Shown piece by piece: positions 19,026-28,094 of a stretch of 64,000 nucleotides of DNA. Position 1 is the stretch's first letter, and each line of letters opens with the position of its first letter. Location of the stretch: assembly GCA_020349965.1 (NCBI GenBank), contig CP070705.1, positions 2,134,905 to 2,198,904 on the forward strand. Direction: 5' to 3'. The DNA is from Caldifarciminota bacterium (GTDB lineage: Bacteria > Hydrothermota > Tepidihabitantia > SM23-42). A program made the position numbers and the translations under genes. Under the pieces are notes generated by a model that was not told the origin of the DNA, did no database searches, and was given only the letters and a program-made list of their open reading frames with translations.

Positions 19026-19053
19026 ATTATATATAATGAATGGGGCTTGTCAA
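19026..19053 (-). promoter_or_regulatory. Consensus leaderless promoter of the zinc-ribbon gene
   Basis: Minus strand TTGACA (19053-19048), 16-nt spacer, TATAAT (19031-19026), then 5 nt and ATG at 19020. Both boxes are perfect. It sits in the 40 bp between this gene and the peptidase gene. Confidence 0.85.
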
Positions 19054-19060
19054 CCGCCCC

Positions 19061-19939
19061 TCAGAAAGAACGCATTGTGCCATTTTTTATGTAACACCAA
19101 GACATTGCCTGGGTGTTGCTGACATACAATATCCCTGAATCCTTCTTTATCCCGATCAGACCGCACCTGCATCCTGATTTTGTCGCATGGGCTATCACGT
19201 TCCTGCCGGCCTGCTTGGCCGACATCCTGTTCATCAATGCAACGGCGCGAAATGCCAGGATTTGGCGCATGATCTCTTCACCGTGTCCGGTTGTACTCAC
19301 CCCGGCAGTGGAATTAGCATAGGTGCCTGCGCCGATGATCGGCGTATCGCCAACGCGGCCAGGCAGCCGCAGGTTGATGCCCCCGCTCGATGTCGCGACT
19401 GAAATAATTCCGGATTTGTCGATCGCAACGACGCCGATCGTGCCGTAGTGATTGGTGAAATCGAAGATCTTCTCGAAGTAGTTACTTAGTATTTTTTTCT
19501 TTTTACGTTTCCAGATGATCTCCTTCTCTTTCGTCTTAGGGTTGTGATATCCTGCGCCCATCATGCGGGCGAAGCGTGTAGCATTCTCGCCGCAAAGCAA
19601 GAGGTGGTCCGTTTTTTCCATCACCATCCGTGCGATGCTGATCGGGTTCTTAACGTCTCTGATTACACCGACCGCACCGAACCTCAATTCGCTGGTCATT
19701 ATTGAAGCATCCATCTCCACCTCGCCGGCCAGGTTGAGGTAAGAACCTGTACCGGCGTTGAAGATGCTGGTGTCCTCGAGGATAATGGCTGCTTTCTCGA
19801 CCGCGTCGAGGCTCGAACCACTCTGGCGGAGGATTTCGTATCCGACGCGTACTGCTTCTTTTAACCCGATACGACGCCGGTGAGGGTAGTTTATGCCGCC
19901 TGCTCCACCGTGCGCAATCAAGGTGATCTTGTTTCTCAT
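19061..19939 (-). CDS. Isoaspartyl peptidase/L-asparaginase (Ntn hydrolase)
   Basis: 292 aa, plant-type asparaginase family. HGGAGG near the N-terminus and the nucleophile Thr167 in HYGTIGVVAID, where the precursor cleaves itself, are both present; GVSTTGHGEEIMR carries the substrate loop. The enzyme releases Asp from isoaspartyl dipeptides or hydrolyses asparagine. It overlaps the upstream peptidase gene by 4 bp, so the two may handle successive steps in peptide use, which is inference from context. A basic KRKKKK stretch (about 144-149) precedes the cleavage site. Confidence 0.9.
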   Translation of the reverse strand: MRNKITLIAHGGAGGINYPHRRRIGLKEAVRVGYEILRQSGSSLDAVEKAAIILEDTSIFNAGTGSYLNLAGEVEMDASIMTSELRFGAVGVIRDVKNPISIARMVMEKTDHLLLCGENATRFARMMGAGYHNPKTKEKEIIWKRKKKKILSNYFEKIFDFTNHYGTIGVVAIDKSGIISVATSSGGINLRLPGRVGDTPIIGAGTYANSTAGVSTTGHGEEIMRQILAFRAVALMNRMSAKQAGRNVIAHATKSGCRCGLIGIKKDSGILYVSNTQAMSWCYIKNGTMRSF

Positions 19940-22002
19940 CTCTGCCGGGCTATTTTGCCGACCCTCTTGAATCCTTCATCCTTCAGTACGATAAAATATA
20001 CGCCTGAACCGACTTCCCGTCCGGCAGCATCTCTGCCGTCCCAGTATAACCTCCCGTCGACAATCTGATCATACCTGAATTCCCTCAGTCGTGCGCCGCG
20101 CAGGGAGTAAATTTCAACGGCCGGCGTCAGGGTGTCGGGATAATCCAAAACGATGAAACATGACGTCTGGAAAGGGTTGGGAAGTGAGTAGGGCACTGCG
20201 TAGTCTGTGATCGATATTGTGACCACATTGCTGAGGTTGCTCTTGTTCGCGTACATATCTTCGGCATACGTGGCATAAAGATAATCACCGAGAGATTTGT
20301 TAAAGACGTACAGCATTGTGTCCTGGAGAGAGTGCTGGATGAAGCGTCCTCCGGTCAACTCATATATATTCACATCATCGATATAACAACCACCTTCGTT
20401 GATGACGGTATTCGTACGGTATGTAATACGTATCGGATAGGTACCAGAAGAGAGAATCGACGTGCGCTCGATCCAGCCGCCGGAATAACCGTAATGTACG
20501 TCCCGAAAGGTTCCGTATTCGATGATCAATGAATCGGTCATGTCTTCAGTGCTGTAACGGAGGTAGATGCTCATCAGTCCAAGGTCGTCGATGACAACGT
20601 TGTCTTTCGTCTCTATGTAATTACTAAGATTGCCTGCATTGCCTGAAAAAAAAGAATGGTTACCGGCGTGGGGGTTAACTGTGCTGACGTCGAATCCTGA
20701 GAAAATCCACGAACCCGAATCTTCGCATGGATCGGTGAAGATCGGGTCCATTTCGGTCGCTTGGACAAGGTTGTACGTGACCGGAGCCAGGTCGTAAGAT
20801 CCTGTCCATACAAGACGGAAGTCATTATTACTGCCTGGATCGGTAGCCACCATTGCAGGATCGGTCGGTCTGATATCGTCGCTGTCATAGTACCAGTTGA
20901 GAAAACTCAGCCACCTCGACTGGACCCAGTCGAGGTTCTCGTAGTCGCTCAGGAGTTGTTTGAACTGTCGATACACATCCGGAAACCAGACGGTCAAACC
21001 AGTAGTACTTCCGAACGCGTCGCCCCAGTAGTCATGATGGAGAATCGTTTGAGCATAGGCATTGCTCATGGCGTCGAAATCGATGTGCGCGTATGCATCT
21101 GCCAGTCCTTCGATGAAGTCTCCAAGATCTATGAAATCATCTGTCGTGTCCGGAGTACACCCGATCGTCGGGATCGACTGGACATTCTGTCGTGCAGTGT
21201 AGAGACTTTGATTGGGTGATTCCATCATCATTCGACTTTCGATATTGGAGAGAATCTGCACCAAATCATTGAGTTCTGAAAGGTCGACTGCTGAGAGCGT
21301 AACCGGTTGGATTCCTTCATAGTTGCCGACGGTAGTCTGAACGATATGGTGTGCGAGGGTCGAAGCATTCATGTCAGGATCGGCATGGAGGCGTTCGAGT
21401 ATTGCATCGTACCTGAATCCTGCAAGGGGCATGACAGACTGGGGGGCAAGGAATAGAAGGGCATAATTCCTTGTCTCGAACGCAACCTCGATCTGCTGCA
21501 TCAAACAGGCGTCAAAAGCGAAGAGATCTATACGTCTTCCCGTGTACTCGTACGCTGCACTCAATGCCTTCTGGAAATCTCCGCTCGCGATGCTCAAAAC
21601 ATTGCCGCTCGACCAGTCGGCGCCAAAGGATCGGCTTGGTACCAAAGTCCAACCGCTGCCGTGATCCCATAGAATTACGCAATACCGGCGAGCAGGGAAA
21701 TTTGCTATGCCCCAGTAAATGAAATCGGCAAGGGTTTGCCACGAGCACATGTCAATGATACCCAGATCCTGGATGACAAGAGATGTCCCCTGCCCGACCA
21801 ATAGACGCCTTGCGCCGATGCTCGGCTTGTCGACTTGAACGACAACCGAGATATTCTGATCCGATCCGAAGCGTTCCAACTCGACCAAATCTGAATCGGC
21901 CCATTGAGCGAGGTCGTTGTCTGCAGCCACATATACGAGCATGGTCCATTCTTGCGCAACAACAATGGCGGGCAGCAGTATCAGTAGGGATAGATATCTC
22001 AT
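19936..22002 (-). CDS. Secreted clostripain-family (C11) cysteine peptidase with C-terminal FlgD/T9SS-like module
   Basis: 688 aa. Signal peptide 1-16. The C11 catalytic pair is His114 (LWDHGSGW) and Cys166 (FDACLMQQIEVAFE). A jelly-roll-like segment (about 430-560) may bind substrate or surface. The last 80 residues (YSLPNPFQTSCFIVLDYP, then DGRDAAGREVGSGVYFIVL) match the FlgD-Ig/T9SS type A C-terminal module common in FCB-related bacteria. It probably acts outside the cell on Arg/Lys bonds. It overlaps pgeF and the isoaspartyl peptidase by 4 bp each. Confidence 0.9.
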   Translation of the reverse strand: MRYLSLLILLPAIVVAQEWTMLVYVAADNDLAQWADSDLVELERFGSDQNISVVVQVDKPSIGARRLLVGQGTSLVIQDLGIIDMCSWQTLADFIYWGIANFPARRYCVILWDHGSGWTLVPSRSFGADWSSGNVLSIASGDFQKALSAAYEYTGRRIDLFAFDACLMQQIEVAFETRNYALLFLAPQSVMPLAGFRYDAILERLHADPDMNASTLAHHIVQTTVGNYEGIQPVTLSAVDLSELNDLVQILSNIESRMMMESPNQSLYTARQNVQSIPTIGCTPDTTDDFIDLGDFIEGLADAYAHIDFDAMSNAYAQTILHHDYWGDAFGSTTGLTVWFPDVYRQFKQLLSDYENLDWVQSRWLSFLNWYYDSDDIRPTDPAMVATDPGSNNDFRLVWTGSYDLAPVTYNLVQATEMDPIFTDPCEDSGSWIFSGFDVSTVNPHAGNHSFFSGNAGNLSNYIETKDNVVIDDLGLMSIYLRYSTEDMTDSLIIEYGTFRDVHYGYSGGWIERTSILSSGTYPIRITYRTNTVINEGGCYIDDVNIYELTGGRFIQHSLQDTMLYVFNKSLGDYLYATYAEDMYANKSNLSNVVTISITDYAVPYSLPNPFQTSCFIVLDYPDTLTPAVEIYSLRGARLREFRYDQIVDGRLYWDGRDAAGREVGSGVYFIVLKDEGFKRVGKIARQR

Positions 22003-22655
22003 GGGGTAATCTTATCCTTTAAGACGGGGGCGATCATTGCCGTACTGCCTGAGATGAAAGCATAATTTCTTTGCCCGTCGCCGAGTCGGTGGGAAAAAAA
22101 GGATTCGGGGTGACACTTCGTGCAAAGGTCGAGTGCTCCGATAAGCGACCCGGAGCCAAGGTCATGCATGACGGCTGCCTTAAGGTCCAGGAAATAACCG
22201 TCGTTGTATTGCGTTACTGCATGAGGGTAATCATGCGTGAACAGGTCGGCAACGTCCTGTTGGACCTCATAGCAGCATTTGCCGATCGAAGCGCCCATGA
22301 CATAGGTAAAATTCTTCAGTATCCTCTTCGCTTCCTTGGCGATACCTGCGATAATACCACGCCAACCGCAGTGGATTATACATATTTTGCCCGGCGCGAA
22401 CAGATAAACGGGAAGACAATCCGCGACCTTTACGCCGATGCACTTGTCCACGGAGCTCACGAGGCCATCGCCGACATACTCAGCTGCTGCGTCGACGTCA
22501 ACTATGACCCTTGAGTGAATCTGTTTCAGAAATACCGGATTGGCATCACTGATGAGATTATCCTGCCCGTGCTTTGTCGTGTAGAAGGCAGAATGATCGC
22601 CTTTCTTAAACTCGTAATACCTGCTCTTGCCCGTGTCGACCAATCGCCACTTCAT
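21999..22655 (-). CDS. pgeF: PgeF/YfiH family (multicopper-oxidase-like, peptidoglycan editing)
   Basis: 218 aa. KVADCLPVYLF and IIHCGWRGIIAGI hold the Cys and His of the metal-dependent active site, and KCCYEV and CTKCHPESFFSHR are also family features. In E. coli the protein prevents wrong amino acids in peptidoglycan precursors; other members act on purine nucleosides, so substrate is open. Its start shares one base with the recJ stop. Confidence 0.88.
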   Translation of the reverse strand: MKWRLVDTGKSRYYEFKKGDHSAFYTTKHGQDNLISDANPVFLKQIHSRVIVDVDAAAEYVGDGLVSSVDKCIGVKVADCLPVYLFAPGKICIIHCGWRGIIAGIAKEAKRILKNFTYVMGASIGKCCYEVQQDVADLFTHDYPHAVTQYNDGYFLDLKAAVMHDLGSGSLIGALDLCTKCHPESFFSHRLGDGQRNYAFISGSTAMIAPVLKDKITP

Positions 22656-24352
22656 CAGTTGGCCCTCGTCATCTCTTTGATCTTGAGCGTGGTTTTCCTT
22701 TTGCCCAGAAATGAGTCCTCAGCCACAGAATAGAGACAGTTGATACGAGTCTTGCCTACTTCTATATCGAGGATATCGTCTGCCCTGTCGTAGGCAATTG
22801 CAGGGAATACCCTGCCATGTTGCCTCAAGGAGATCATCAAATGGTTCTGATTGGCACCGACGACCCGCGGCACGCCGACGACTTCGAGGTTTTCACCAAG
22901 AAATGTCGGTTGGGGGTTGGCGATGCCGGTTGGCTCGAAGAATCTCAGGAAATGAACTACATCACTGGTCAGATGGGGAAGATCGAGTTGCATATCATAG
23001 AAACTGCATTTCTCAAATAGCGAGCCCTCGAATCTCTGGGCATATTCATTCACACAGACTTTGAATCGGTCGAGTTTATCAATGTGGAGTTCGACTCCGG
23101 CAGCTTGGGCGTGACCGCCATATTTCTTCAGGATTTCCCCACACGTCCCAATCGCTGCAGTGATGTCAAACCCGGGTATGGAACGTGCCGAGCCTTTGAC
23201 CGTATCGTTTCTGATCGTCATTATGATGACCGGGCGGAAATAATCGGAGGCTATGCGCGAAGCAACGATCCCGAGCACGCCTTCGTGCCAGCCTGTATGG
23301 GCTAGTACAATGACACGGTTTTGTGCAGTCTCTGCTGCTTGTATCATGGATACTGCGGCGCGATATGTCTCGTCCTGTACTTCCTTCCTCGTTTCGTTGT
23401 CCACGGAAAGACTCCGGGCGATTTTGAGGGCACGGGACATATCTTGCGTTAGAAAGAGTTCCAGCGCGTTCTGCGCATCATGCATTCGGCCGCAGGCATT
23501 TATGCGCGGACCAACGATGAAGCCGAGATGGTGCGCGTTGATCTCACCGGACAAACCTGTTTCTTTCAGCAGCGCCTTAATGCCTTTCTTATTGCTCCTT
23601 TGCATGCGATTCATACCGTACTTGATGAGAGTCCGGTTCTCGTCGATGAGCGGCACGATATCAACCACACTTCCGAGAGCGACGAGATCCAGATCTTTAT
23701 GGAGTTCTGCAACCGGTAGATCTAACTTTTTGTAGAGGGCGCTGAGTAATTTGAATGCGACGCCGACCCCGGCAAGTTCCTTGAATGGATAATTGCTGCC
23801 AGGTAATTTTGGGTTAATGAGAGCCAGTGCTGGAGGAAGGTCTTCTCTGGGTACGTGATGGTCGCATACGATGATATCTACGTTACGTTCATGTGCTAGT
23901 GCGATTTCGGTCAGTGCGCTGCTTCCGCAGTCGACTGTAATGACAAGCGTTCGTCGATCTGCGACTGCTTTCTCTATGCCATTGATTGACAGTCCATAAC
24001 CCTCTTCGAGTCGGTGCGGAATGTAGCAGTCAACGTCGAGACCGAAGCGCCTCAGGTTTGTCGTCAATAGGGCCGTCCCGGTGATTCCGTCTGCATCATA
24101 GTCGCCGTGGATCATGATTTTTTCTTTCTTCCTTATGGCGTCGATGATGCGTGCAACGGCTCTGTCCATGTCTTGCAGGAGAAATGGATCATGAAGGTCA
24201 GATAGTGACGGCGCAAAGAACTTCTCTATTGACCGGGGTGTGTAATAACCCCGGTTCTTTAGGATCTGAACTATGGGCGGCGGTATCCGCTTGCCTCTGA
24301 TCATGATGGCGGATGCTGTGCCCTGACTATTTTTAGATTCCCATCTGGTCAT
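22655..24352 (-). CDS. recJ: Single-stranded-DNA exonuclease RecJ
   Basis: 565 aa. DHH-family motifs are all visible: HGDYDADGITG (Asp pair), VITVDCG, CDHHVPRED, then the DHHA1 part with GVLGIVASRI and GGHAQAAGVEL, and a C-terminal OB-like region. Degrades ssDNA 5'-3' in repair. I chose the ATG at 24352; an in-frame TTG at 24364 lies only 2 nt after the -10 box and could hardly be in the transcript. No Shine-Dalgarno; the expected leader is under 10 nt. Confidence 0.92.
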   Translation of the reverse strand: MTRWESKNSQGTASAIMIRGKRIPPPIVQILKNRGYYTPRSIEKFFAPSLSDLHDPFLLQDMDRAVARIIDAIRKKEKIMIHGDYDADGITGTALLTTNLRRFGLDVDCYIPHRLEEGYGLSINGIEKAVADRRTLVITVDCGSSALTEIALAHERNVDIIVCDHHVPREDLPPALALINPKLPGSNYPFKELAGVGVAFKLLSALYKKLDLPVAELHKDLDLVALGSVVDIVPLIDENRTLIKYGMNRMQRSNKKGIKALLKETGLSGEINAHHLGFIVGPRINACGRMHDAQNALELFLTQDMSRALKIARSLSVDNETRKEVQDETYRAAVSMIQAAETAQNRVIVLAHTGWHEGVLGIVASRIASDYFRPVIIMTIRNDTVKGSARSIPGFDITAAIGTCGEILKKYGGHAQAAGVELHIDKLDRFKVCVNEYAQRFEGSLFEKCSFYDMQLDLPHLTSDVVHFLRFFEPTGIANPQPTFLGENLEVVGVPRVVGANQNHLMISLRQHGRVFPAIAYDRADDILDIEVGKTRINCLYSVAEDSFLGKRKTTLKIKEMTRAN

Positions 24353-24366
24353 GAGTGGATGCAATT

Positions 24367-24395
24367 ATGATAGCTAAGTGCATCAATGCTGTCAA
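24367..24395 (-). promoter_or_regulatory. Promoter of recJ-pgeF-peptidase operon
   Basis: Minus strand TTGACA (24395-24390), 17-nt spacer, TATCAT (24372-24367). It lies between the end of the RNase P RNA gene and recJ and decides the recJ start at 24352. Confidence 0.7.
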
Positions 24396-24405
24396 TGAAT
24401 CAGAT

Positions 24406-24966
24406 GTGGGGTAATCTATAAGCCGGGTTCTGTAGTTGATAGCCATTTCTCTTGTTCCGGCATCACTGCCGGATTCTGCGCAACCTACCCGTTCCAGCCC
24501 TGGCCGCTTTTGACGGCAGGAAGAGGCGGGCCACCTCTACTGGAACTGCTTGGTTTTGCTTCGGATGGGGTTTGCCGTACCTCTGATGTCACCATCAGAG
24601 TGGTGAGCTCTTACCTCGCCATTTCACCCTTACCCAGCACCTTTGGTGGCACAACAGGCTTTGCATTGATGCCGTGTTCAATTCAACCCGTCTGACCAAA
24701 GCGCCTGGTCATGGCCTATGGCTGCAGCATTGAGATCGCCTGTAATCTTTGCATCAAGATCACCAACATCTTGTCTCTGAAGGACGCAGAAATTTCCTTC
24801 AAGCGATCGTTCTATCAATCTCATGTGCCACCAAAGGTGCTGGGCGGTATGTTTTCTGTGGCACTTTCCTCCCGCACACAAAGTGCGGGGCTTCCAGTTA
24901 GGAAGCATCCTGCCCTGTGAAGCCCGGACTTTCCTCTCACATGGAGCGGCTATCCGATTACCCCAC
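24406..24966 (-). ncRNA. rnpB: RNase P RNA (rnpB), class A, with large insertion
   Basis: Conserved blocks are unmistakable: GAGGAAAGTCCGGGCT near the 5' end, GGTAAGGGTGAAA and GGTAAGAGC in the middle, ACAGAACCCGGCTTATAGAT at the 3' end. The ends pair perfectly over 11 bp (helix P1, 24966-24956 with 24416-24406), which fixes both termini, and GATAGCC/GGCTATC forms P2. At about 561 nt it is far longer than the usual 350-420, because of an arm at the P8/P9 position (24633-24844). The ribozyme matures tRNA 5' ends. It is preceded by its own promoter. Confidence 0.95.
24633..24844 (-). repeat. Enlarged P8/P9 arm of rnpB with 21-bp perfect inverted repeat
   Basis: Arms 24824-24844 and 24633-24653 are exact reverse complements (21 bp) and enclose 170 nt. 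In E. coli this position, between ACCGCC and GGTAAGGG, holds only about 23 nt. The enclosed segment contains at least two small hairpins (GAAGGA/TCCTTC and GACCA/TGGTC) and no convincing reading frame. Confidence 0.85.
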
Positions 24967-24971
24967 GGGTG

Positions 24972-25000
24972 ATTATAGCTGCACTGCATATTTTTGTCAA
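24972..25000 (-). promoter_or_regulatory. rnpB promoter
   Basis: Minus strand TTGACA (25000-24995), 17-nt spacer, TATAAT (24977-24972). The predicted start about 6 nt later coincides with the first base of P1 at 24966. The 25001-25134 stretch between here and the receptor gene shows nothing further. Confidence 0.85.
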
Positions 25001-25134
25001 TATATCTGCCAGCCTCTCCGAAATTGTTGACTTTTACCAGTGGGATCGTCCGATAGTCCACAAGGATCTCTACTGCTGATCGATGTTCGCACTTACCGTT
25101 AATGTCCTTGGCTATTCAGTCCAAACAGGACGGC

Positions 25135-27144
25135 TTATCGACCATCCGTGCGGTTGTGATTATAAGACAATTGCATGAAGTATGTGCGACGGGGCATGGG
25201 ATAATCGAGGTCAATCAATGTATTGCCGAATTGGAGCGCATAGTCTGTATCGAACAAGTTTTTTATACCGACAGACAATGAGAACGTGTTGAAGAACTTT
25301 CTATTGACAGCAGTGTTGATTACCAGATAATCGTCGAGCACTTTCGTATCCATCGATACAGCTGGATAAGCGTCATAGTTCGCGTAATAATTGAATCGCC
25401 GAGAAGTATACTGTCCGGAAATGTTAAGTCCAAAACCATACGGTAGACTGAAATCGAGCACAGAAGATATGGTGAAATCCGGCGTGAAGGCGGCTGGTCG
25501 CTCTATTTCTTCATAAATTGTCAGAGAAGTATCTGCTATAGCGTCATAATAGTCATAAACGATCTCATCGTTCGTCTGCCGGGCGTTCAGAAAAGTGAGT
25601 TCGATGGCGTGCGCGAGAAAACTGGCTATTTGGTGTTCCAATTCCATGTCCAATCCCTCTATCTTCAAATAGTTGACATTCTGCGGATGCCACAATTTAT
25701 CGTCCCCTGGCAGCCATGCGATCCGATCCTTGACGTTGCGCAGGAAAAACGAGACTGCCGCAAAGAAATTTGGCAGTAGCGAACTCTCGATGCGTATCTC
25801 ATACGCCCAGCCGTGCTCTGGTTTGAGGTCGGGATTACCGGATTGAGGCCAGTAGAGGTCATTGAAGGTTGGTGCACGAAACGTATTTCCGATCGATAAT
25901 TTGAGCCAGATCATTTCAGCAGGCATACAAGAAATACCGATTGCGGGTGAAAGGAAATCGCCGAAGGCTGAATTGCGGTCGTAACGGATGCTTGGCGTTG
26001 CAGATAAAATATCGTGCAGGTTCACTTGCAATTCGGTCCACACGCCGACATTATATGAACTTGCATGCCAGTTCATATCGCCGCTAAGAGTTGAAACAGT
26101 CTTTGTGTGGAGGGTGTCATAGGTTGCGTCGAACCCGAGCGTAAACGCAAGTTTCTCCCAGCGCATGTTCAGCATTGCGTTGAAGCCGAGCATGTGAGTC
26201 AGATAATCATATTCTTCGCTTATTGTATCACCTGACCACCATCCTCCGTAAGTAGTACTGAATATTGTACGCTTCCGGTCAGCAAGAATCTTGCCTTGCC
26301 ACAATGCATCATCCGTAACCTGCAGGTCAACACCAAGATTCACCAGCAGCGAACGATCGATTTGCCGGTCAAAGACCGATGTTGCAGTACTGTCACCGAA
26401 TTGTGGTATTGGATGTAAACTGTCCACGATCGGCGCGGGCCCGGGTATTCCGTATTCCTTCTGGGTGTAGTAGATGAACGAGGAGTATTCTACGCGCTCT
26501 GATTTTTGTACAATTGAGCCACTGACGTTATACCGCGTCAGATCGCTGTTACTTCGTCCACCATCAGAGGTGCCGTAATTAACACCGATATCAAATTGTG
26601 TTTTCTTTACAGGCAGTCCGACTTTGAGAAAGAGATCATTTGTATGCAGCGGATCATCGAGCGCGGGCGTGGAAGGTGCGAATTTCATTGCGATCGTTGG
26701 CATACTCAATTCGCGGCGTGTAATTATATTCACGACGCCGCCGAGCGCATTCGCACCGTAGAGGCTTGAAACCGGTCCTTTGACCACCTCGATTCGCTCG
26801 ATCGTGTTTACATCGATCATACTCAGGTCGGCCATGCCATTGGTGACCGCGTTCAGGTTCTGTCCGTTGACGAGAACGAGGGTACCATTGCTCGGTACCC
26901 CGCGTAATGATATGCCCGTCACCCCGCCTGGCGTGCCGTAGTCTTTGAAATCTATGCCCGCAGCAGCGTTGAGAATTTCACTTAGGCTGATGGGGCTTAG
27001 CTTATCGATATCTTCACGCTCGATGACGATTACCGCAACAGCGGCGTCCTTTAGAAGAGCAGGGTATCGGTTGGCAGTGACTACGACCTCATCCATCTCA
27101 TAGGAGATTTGGTTGAGTAACAGCGACGTTAGTAGAAGTAACAT
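25135..27144 (-). CDS. btuB: TonB-dependent outer-membrane receptor, probably for cobalamin (BtuB-like)
   Basis: 669 aa. Short signal peptide, then EVVVTANRYP (TonB-box-like region), a plug domain (about residues 25-140 with ISLRGVPSNGTLVLVNGQ and VEVVKGP/SSLYGANALGGVVNI) and a 22-strand barrel ending PRRTYFMQLSYN plus seven polar residues. Cobalamin as substrate is inferred from the riboswitch directly upstream. No ExbBD, TonB or BtuCDF genes lie in the window. AGGAGG precedes the ATG and is partly paired in the riboswitch expression platform. Confidence 0.88.
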   Translation of the reverse strand: MLLLLTSLLLNQISYEMDEVVVTANRYPALLKDAAVAVIVIEREDIDKLSPISLSEILNAAAGIDFKDYGTPGGVTGISLRGVPSNGTLVLVNGQNLNAVTNGMADLSMIDVNTIERIEVVKGPVSSLYGANALGGVVNIITRRELSMPTIAMKFAPSTPALDDPLHTNDLFLKVGLPVKKTQFDIGVNYGTSDGGRSNSDLTRYNVSGSIVQKSERVEYSSFIYYTQKEYGIPGPAPIVDSLHPIPQFGDSTATSVFDRQIDRSLLVNLGVDLQVTDDALWQGKILADRKRTIFSTTYGGWWSGDTISEEYDYLTHMLGFNAMLNMRWEKLAFTLGFDATYDTLHTKTVSTLSGDMNWHASSYNVGVWTELQVNLHDILSATPSIRYDRNSAFGDFLSPAIGISCMPAEMIWLKLSIGNTFRAPTFNDLYWPQSGNPDLKPEHGWAYEIRIESSLLPNFFAAVSFFLRNVKDRIAWLPGDDKLWHPQNVNYLKIEGLDMELEHQIASFLAHAIELTFLNARQTNDEIVYDYYDAIADTSLTIYEEIERPAAFTPDFTISSVLDFSLPYGFGLNISGQYTSRRFNYYANYDAYPAVSMDTKVLDDYLVINTAVNRKFFNTFSLSVGIKNLFDTDYALQFGNTLIDLDYPMPRRTYFMQLSYNHNRTDGR

Positions 27145-27159
27145 GTTTCCTCCTTTCGT

Positions 27160-27335
27160 CCGAAGGTTATATGTAGCTGGGGATAGGTCTCCTGGCTTAT
27201 CCTGTTCTGATCAGCCTTCCCGTCCGCAGGCAATAAATAAGCGGTAGCAGTGGCTTTCTTTGATCGGAAATAGATGGAATCACAGTGGCGGCGACCGCGG
27301 CCGATTCTCACGGCGCTTCCCTTGAATCCACCAGC
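27160..27335 (-). promoter_or_regulatory. Cobalamin riboswitch
   Basis: The minus strand carries the B12-box set in order: GATTCAAGGGAAGC, GTGAGAATC, CCGCCACTGTGATTCC, GCCACTG, GGGAAGG-like and the B12 box AGCCAGGAGACCT. After the box, CCTT pairs with AAGG of the receptor Shine-Dalgarno (27150-27165 region), so control is probably translational: bound B12 should keep the site closed. Boundaries are approximate. Confidence 0.93.
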
Positions 27336-27340
27336 CTGTC

Positions 27341-27369
27341 AGTATACCTTATGTATCAAAGGTTGTCAA
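27341..27369 (-). promoter_or_regulatory. Promoter of the riboswitch-receptor transcript
   Basis: Minus strand TTGACA (27369-27364), 17-nt spacer, TATACT (27346-27341); the transcript would begin near 27335, just before the riboswitch. Confidence 0.75.
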
Positions 27370-27401
27370 GGAAGTGGCCGACTACAAGATTGAATGTTGT
27401 G

Positions 27402-28088
27402 CTAAATCAACGTAGCGATGAAGGCCACCAATATGACGATGAGTAAGGAAGGCAATAGGTTGGCGACCTTAATGATTTTTATGTTGAGCAGCTTCAAACC
27501 GATAGCGAAGATCATGATGCCGCCGACACCTGTAAAGTCGTTCAGGTATGCCGGATTCGTGAGGAAACTGAATTGCCGGGCGAGTAGTGTCAGCCCACCC
27601 TGGATGACGAGCACGGTTGCCGCCGAGAAGATGACGCCCATACCCATGGCCGAGGCGAGAATGATCGATGACACGCCGTCCATCAGTGATTTGATAAAAA
27701 GCAGTTCAGGTTTGTTCTGAAGGCCGGCCTGTATCGAACCGAGTATTGTCATTGGTCCGACACAGAAGAGCAGGCTGGCAAAGACGAATCCCTGGGCAAA
27801 GGACGTCTCGCCTTGTCTCTTCACGAGACGCTTTAGTCTCTCGCCGATGGATCCGAGGAATTCTTCGATGTGTAATAGTTCGCCGCATACTCCGCCTAGT
27901 ATCACACTCAAGATGACGACTAGAGGCCTTTCCATCTGGATACCCATTCTTACGCCCAGAACGCAGGTGAATAGGCCAAGGCCGACCATGATCATTTTGC
28001 TGATGTCTTCGGGTATACCTTTTCGCAGAATCAATCCTAGGATGCTGCCGACAGCGACGAGGATAATGTTGACCACCGTGCCAATCAT
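27402..28088 (-). CDS. DUF554 family membrane protein
   Basis: 228 aa, about seven hydrophobic spans with glycine-rich helices (VVNIILVAVGSILGLILRKG at the N-terminus, GVGGIMIFAIGLKLLNIK near the end). Length and pattern fit DUF554 (YdfK/YqgA-like), proposed as small-molecule transporters without proven substrate. The ATG lies 6 nt after a TATAAT box. It is divergent from an ArsR-type regulator gene with a 32-bp palindrome between them, so regulation by that protein is likely. Confidence 0.88.
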   Translation of the reverse strand: MIGTVVNIILVAVGSILGLILRKGIPEDISKMIMVGLGLFTCVLGVRMGIQMERPLVVILSVILGGVCGELLHIEEFLGSIGERLKRLVKRQGETSFAQGFVFASLLFCVGPMTILGSIQAGLQNKPELLFIKSLMDGVSSIILASAMGMGVIFSAATVLVIQGGLTLLARQFSFLTNPAYLNDFTGVGGIMIFAIGLKLLNIKIIKVANLLPSLLIVILVAFIATLI

Positions 28089-28094
28089 GATGTA

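Noticed and set aside
24678-25061. 127-aa minus-strand open frame over rnpB
   Set aside because: It covers the RNA gene and its promoter; no protein motif. I checked the 170-nt insert for an intron-type ORF and found none.
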